A DNA stretch of 64,000 bases from Anaerolineae bacterium (GTDB lineage Bacteria > Chloroflexota > Anaerolineae > Aggregatilineales > Phototrophicaceae). A model generated the notes under the pieces. The model did no database searches, had not been told where the DNA came from, and was given only the letters and a program-made list of their open reading frames with translations. Positions 61,746 to 64,000 of the stretch are shown piece after piece. Both the position numbers and the translations under genes were made by a program. Position 1 is the stretch's first letter. The number at the start of each line of letters is the position of its first letter. The stretch is from assembly GCA_022843385.1 (NCBI GenBank), contig JALHNT010000019.1:62001-126000 (forward strand). The letters run 5' to 3'.

Positions 61746-62906
61746 TTACAACCCAGGCCGGCGGACGCGCACCCGTTTGCGGCGCATGACCAGGCGCATA
61801 CCCACCCGACCAGCGGATAACGTCACGGTTGGGTGAGCAGAAACCGGCTGCACAACGGGGACTTCAACCGCATCGGCAAGGGTCTCAATGACCGGCTCGA
61901 CAGAAAGCACCGGGCGGGTTTCCATCTTGACGGCCTGCAACTGCTGGGTCTGGCTGGGGCGTGGCACACCGAACAGATCGAATACGCTGACCTCAGCCGT
62001 ATCGCCAGATCGACTTTCCGTGACAGGTACTTTCTCCTGTGTCGCCGTGATCGGAGCCGGATTTTCCACCGCAACGGGAATACCTCCAGCTTCAACAGTC
62101 GCGCGAACAGCCTGAACCTCATCGGTCGAGGCGGCCACAGCTTCCTGGGTCGCATACTTCGCAGCAGGCAAATTCTCAAGCGGCTTCTCACTGACCACCG
62201 GCGAAATGACAGCAGCCACTTCCGGCACAGGCGATGATTCAACCGGCGTCAACACAGACGGCGCAACCGCAGCCGGTTCAACCACAACCGGTTTGCGCGG
62301 ACGGGTATCCTCATCGGAGAAAGCGGGTTCGGGGATCAGTGGCGCGGGAGCGATGGCTTCGGCATCAGGTTCTTTTTGTGAGCTAAAGCGCGGTTTGTAG
62401 TGGGCGCGGGCTTCGTAATCCAGCCCTTCGCGCAGGATGGCCTTGCTCTCACGAGCAGGCTCAGAAGCGGGTAAGCTCTGGATCACTTTCCACAGCCCAC
62501 GCAGGCTATCGATCATGGCGTTCTCGAACTGACGCTTCAGACCAAGCGTATTTTGCAACCCGCCCAGCACGCCACCGGGTTCATAGGTTAAGGTCCACTG
62601 AACGATTGTGCCTTCCGCAATCTCCTGAAGGCGGATGCGACCTTTGGCTTCGCGAAAAGGTGCGCCATCGACAAAGATATACTCATAACCGAGCTTCTCA
62701 TACCAGGCCGCGATTTCGATGATGTATTCGCGTCCGCTGGGAGTGGCCTGCCGCCAACGAACCCCCTGGCCGGTTCGGCGCGTCGAAATCACCGTCACGC
62801 CGCGACAATCCACCTGCCAGTTGGGATTGTGCGTCAGGTCGCTGATATACGCCCACACGGTTTCGGGCGACTTCGGAATGAGAATGCGATGGTCGATGAC
62901 TGTCAT
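61746..62906 (-). CDS. SRPBCC (START/polyketide cyclase-like) protein with long low-complexity tail
   Basis: 386 residues. Residues about 1-145 form an SRPBCC helix-grip fold (DHRILIPKSPETVWAYISDL; VQWTLTYEPGG) that binds a hydrophobic ligand. The remaining 240 residues are Pro/Ala/Val/Glu-rich and probably unstructured, ending in a basic patch RVGMRLVMRRKRVRVRR. The basic end may bind nucleic acid or membrane. It is divergent from the membrane protein genes to the right. Confidence 0.8.
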   Translation of the reverse strand: MTVIDHRILIPKSPETVWAYISDLTHNPNWQVDCRGVTVISTRRTGQGVRWRQATPSGREYIIEIAAWYEKLGYEYIFVDGAPFREAKGRIRLQEIAEGTIVQWTLTYEPGGVLGGLQNTLGLKRQFENAMIDSLRGLWKVIQSLPASEPARESKAILREGLDYEARAHYKPRFSSQKEPDAEAIAPAPLIPEPAFSDEDTRPRKPVVVEPAAVAPSVLTPVESSPVPEVAAVISPVVSEKPLENLPAAKYATQEAVAASTDEVQAVRATVEAGGIPVAVENPAPITATQEKVPVTESRSGDTAEVSVFDLFGVPRPSQTQQLQAVKMETRPVLSVEPVIETLADAVEVPVVQPVSAHPTVTLSAGRVGMRLVMRRKRVRVRRPGL

Positions 62907-62929
62907 TCGATATGCTGAAAAGGAAACTT

Positions 62930-62942
62930 TATGTTACACTAT
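62930..62942 (+). promoter_or_regulatory. Extended -10 promoter for membrane protein genes
   Basis: TATGTTACACTAT, identical to the sequence before ppa at 57721-57733, 42 nt before the ATG at 62984. Confidence 0.45.
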
Positions 62943-62983
62943 CGACCAACGATTGTACCATAAGTGGCAGCAATTCACGCAAC

Positions 62984-63262
62984 ATGCTAACGCCCAACAC
63001 AATTTTCGGCTTCATCCTGGCAACCCTGTTCGGTGCCGGTTTTCACCTGATCGTCGGTGGCGATGCGCGGCGGCTGGCCTTGTTTCTGCTGGCAGGATGG
63101 ATCGGCTTTGGCCTGGGCCAACTGGCCGGCGCGCTGCTGGGCATTTCGGTACTGAGCATCGGAGCACTGAATCTGTTGCCCGCCGGGCTGGGGGCGCTGG
63201 TAGCGCTGCTAGCGGCATTGCTGCTAACCGCAAACCGTCGGTCTGATCCGTTCACACGTTAA
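62984..63262 (+). CDS. Small membrane protein, three hydrophobic segments
   Basis: 92 residues, with hydrophobic segments at about 6-25, 30-52 and 58-82, rich in Gly, Ala and Leu. ATG 62984 fits the predicted promoter; the longer frame to 62912 would begin upstream of the -10. Ends in RRSDPFTR. No family recognised. It is followed 9 nt later by another membrane protein gene. Confidence 0.7.
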   Translation: MLTPNTIFGFILATLFGAGFHLIVGGDARRLALFLLAGWIGFGLGQLAGALLGISVLSIGALNLLPAGLGALVALLAALLLTANRRSDPFTR

Positions 63263-63271
63263 AGGCATTGC

Positions 63272-63769
63272 ATGACCGTCCCTGAACCACCCATGTCATC
63301 CCCGCCGCCGGAGACCAGCACGGGTTGGGATTTACAGCGCATTGTCTACGGAGTCGCTGGCGGGCTGGGCGCAATCATCCTCCTCCCCTTCCTGGTCGGA
63401 CTGATCCTGGCATTCACCGGCAACCTGGAAGCGACTGCGCTGCGCATGGCGTACTTCCGCGATCTCTTCGTCATCGTGTTGGTGCTGGAAGGAATTCTCA
63501 TCCTTGCGGCAATTGCAGTCCTGATCGTTCAGGTCAGCCGCATGATCAATCTGCTCAAGCGAGAAGCCCGGCCTATCCTCACCAATATTCAGGAAACGAC
63601 CCATACTGCCCGCGGCACCGTCGAATTCGTCGGCAAGAACGTCTCCGAGCCGGTCATCAAGGCCAGCTCATTTGTCGCGGGTGCCAGCGTGTTCATCCGC
63701 GAGATCGGCGGCATCCGGCGGGCGCTGCGAAAGGATAAAGCGAATGACGACAACAAACCAACCCCGTAA
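63272..63769 (+). CDS. Two-helix membrane protein with C-terminal helix, DUF948-like layout
   Basis: 165 residues: Pro-rich N-terminus, hydrophobic segments at about 26-48 and 62-88, then a helical cytoplasmic segment (LLKREARPILTNIQETTHTARGT) resembling DUF948/YtxG-type coiled regions. Its stop lies 26 nt inside the next gene, a YtxH-like protein; YtxG and YtxH pair in other bacteria, often in cell-envelope stress operons. Confidence 0.7.
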   Translation: MTVPEPPMSSPPPETSTGWDLQRIVYGVAGGLGAIILLPFLVGLILAFTGNLEATALRMAYFRDLFVIVLVLEGILILAAIAVLIVQVSRMINLLKREARPILTNIQETTHTARGTVEFVGKNVSEPVIKASSFVAGASVFIREIGGIRRALRKDKANDDNKPTP

Positions 63770-64000
63770 CGATGTGTCAGCCGGTTGGTTGATCGCTGGC
63801 CTGCTGCTGGGATTTCTGTTTGGTGGCGTGGTTGCTTTGCTGCGCGTCCCTCGCAGCGGAACCGCCACTCGTCAGCAAGTGGCGCAAACGGCCGAGACCG
63901 TTCGTAGTCGGGTGGAGGCTGTTATACCGAGCGATGCAATCGCCGATGGATTGGCGGATGGCAAAGCCGCCGCCCGTCGTCGTCGGAGTGAGCTAGGTCT
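63744..64000 (+). CDS. YtxH-like membrane protein (right end cut by window)
   Basis: A plus-strand frame from ATG 63744 to the window edge (at least 85 residues). After a short polar start comes one hydrophobic segment with a glycine zipper (LIAGLLLGFLFGGVVALL) followed by RVPRSGTATRQQV and a charged helix, the usual YtxH layout. It overlaps the preceding gene by 26 nt. Confidence 0.7.
   Translation, partial: MTTTNQPRNDVSAGWLIAGLLLGFLFGGVVALLRVPRSGTATRQQVAQTAETVRSRVEAVIPSDAIADGLADGKAAARRRRSELG

Noticed and set aside
1..64000. CRISPR array, tRNA, rRNA or intact insertion sequence
   Set aside because: No regularly spaced repeats, no tRNA-like cloverleaf and no transposase were seen on either strand.

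Overview
The window looks like chromosomal DNA of a heterotrophic Chloroflexota bacterium, probably Anaerolineae-like. This is inferred from gene content, not from a marker gene. The signs are sugar ABC importers without their own ATPase, Ser/Thr kinase-WD40 and FHA proteins, secreted SH3/Pro-Thr-rich proteins, an archaeal-type mevalonate operon and K+-dependent plus K+-independent membrane pyrophosphatases. No rRNA, tRNA, CRISPR array or intact insertion sequence was seen.

Layout. 1-16.7 kb: a DUF4432 sugar epimerase-like gene (cut by the left edge), a two-gene molybdenum hydroxylase, a peptide-type ABC importer, then a plus-strand run of M24 peptidase, RidA, LLM flavin oxidoreductase, Gfo/Idh/MocA oxidoreductase and a heterodimeric ABC exporter. 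16.8-24.1 kb: a secreted SH3 protein with a Pro-Thr repeat tail, then a signalling pair on the minus strand (zinc-ribbon FHA protein and a 1497-residue kinase-STAND-WD40 protein). 24.1-38.0 kb: an amino-sugar and inositol region with NagB-II and NagA, divergent from a LacI regulator, a sugar ABC importer, a GH20 hexosaminidase and iolB, iolD and iolG. 38.0-44.7 kb: a maltodextrin region with GH13 amylase, MalG, MalF, a binding protein fused to two X25-like modules, and MarR. 44.8-52.7 kb: an alpha-oxoamine synthase, small genes, a deacetylase, a DDAH-like hydrolase, and a mevalonate operon (HMG-CoA reductase, HMG-CoA synthase, thiolase-like protein, split DUF35). 52.7-58.3 kb: three pyrophosphatases side by side. 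58.3-64 kb: YraN, MiaA, an FHA-winged-helix protein, an A+T-rich HEPN-like gene, an SRPBCC protein and membrane proteins.

How the genes work together. The GlcNAc part fits import of chito-oligosaccharide-like sugars, release of GlcNAc by GH20, and conversion of GlcNAc-6-P to fructose-6-P. A consensus promoter and a LacI-type operator precede the regulator. All three ABC importers have a hairpin directly after the binding-protein gene, which suggests the same attenuation of downstream permease expression in each.

Most unusual. (1) Two copies, 26 kb apart, of a homologous module on the minus strand: a near-consensus promoter with a quasi-palindromic operator in its spacer, an ATG at the predicted transcription start, and a conserved reading frame of about 79 codons. 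(2) A mevalonate operon whose thiolase-like protein has Asp and Asn where the catalytic Cys and His belong, followed by a DUF35 protein split into two cysteine-free pieces. (3) An 89-bp MITE-like element with perfect 9-bp target duplications.
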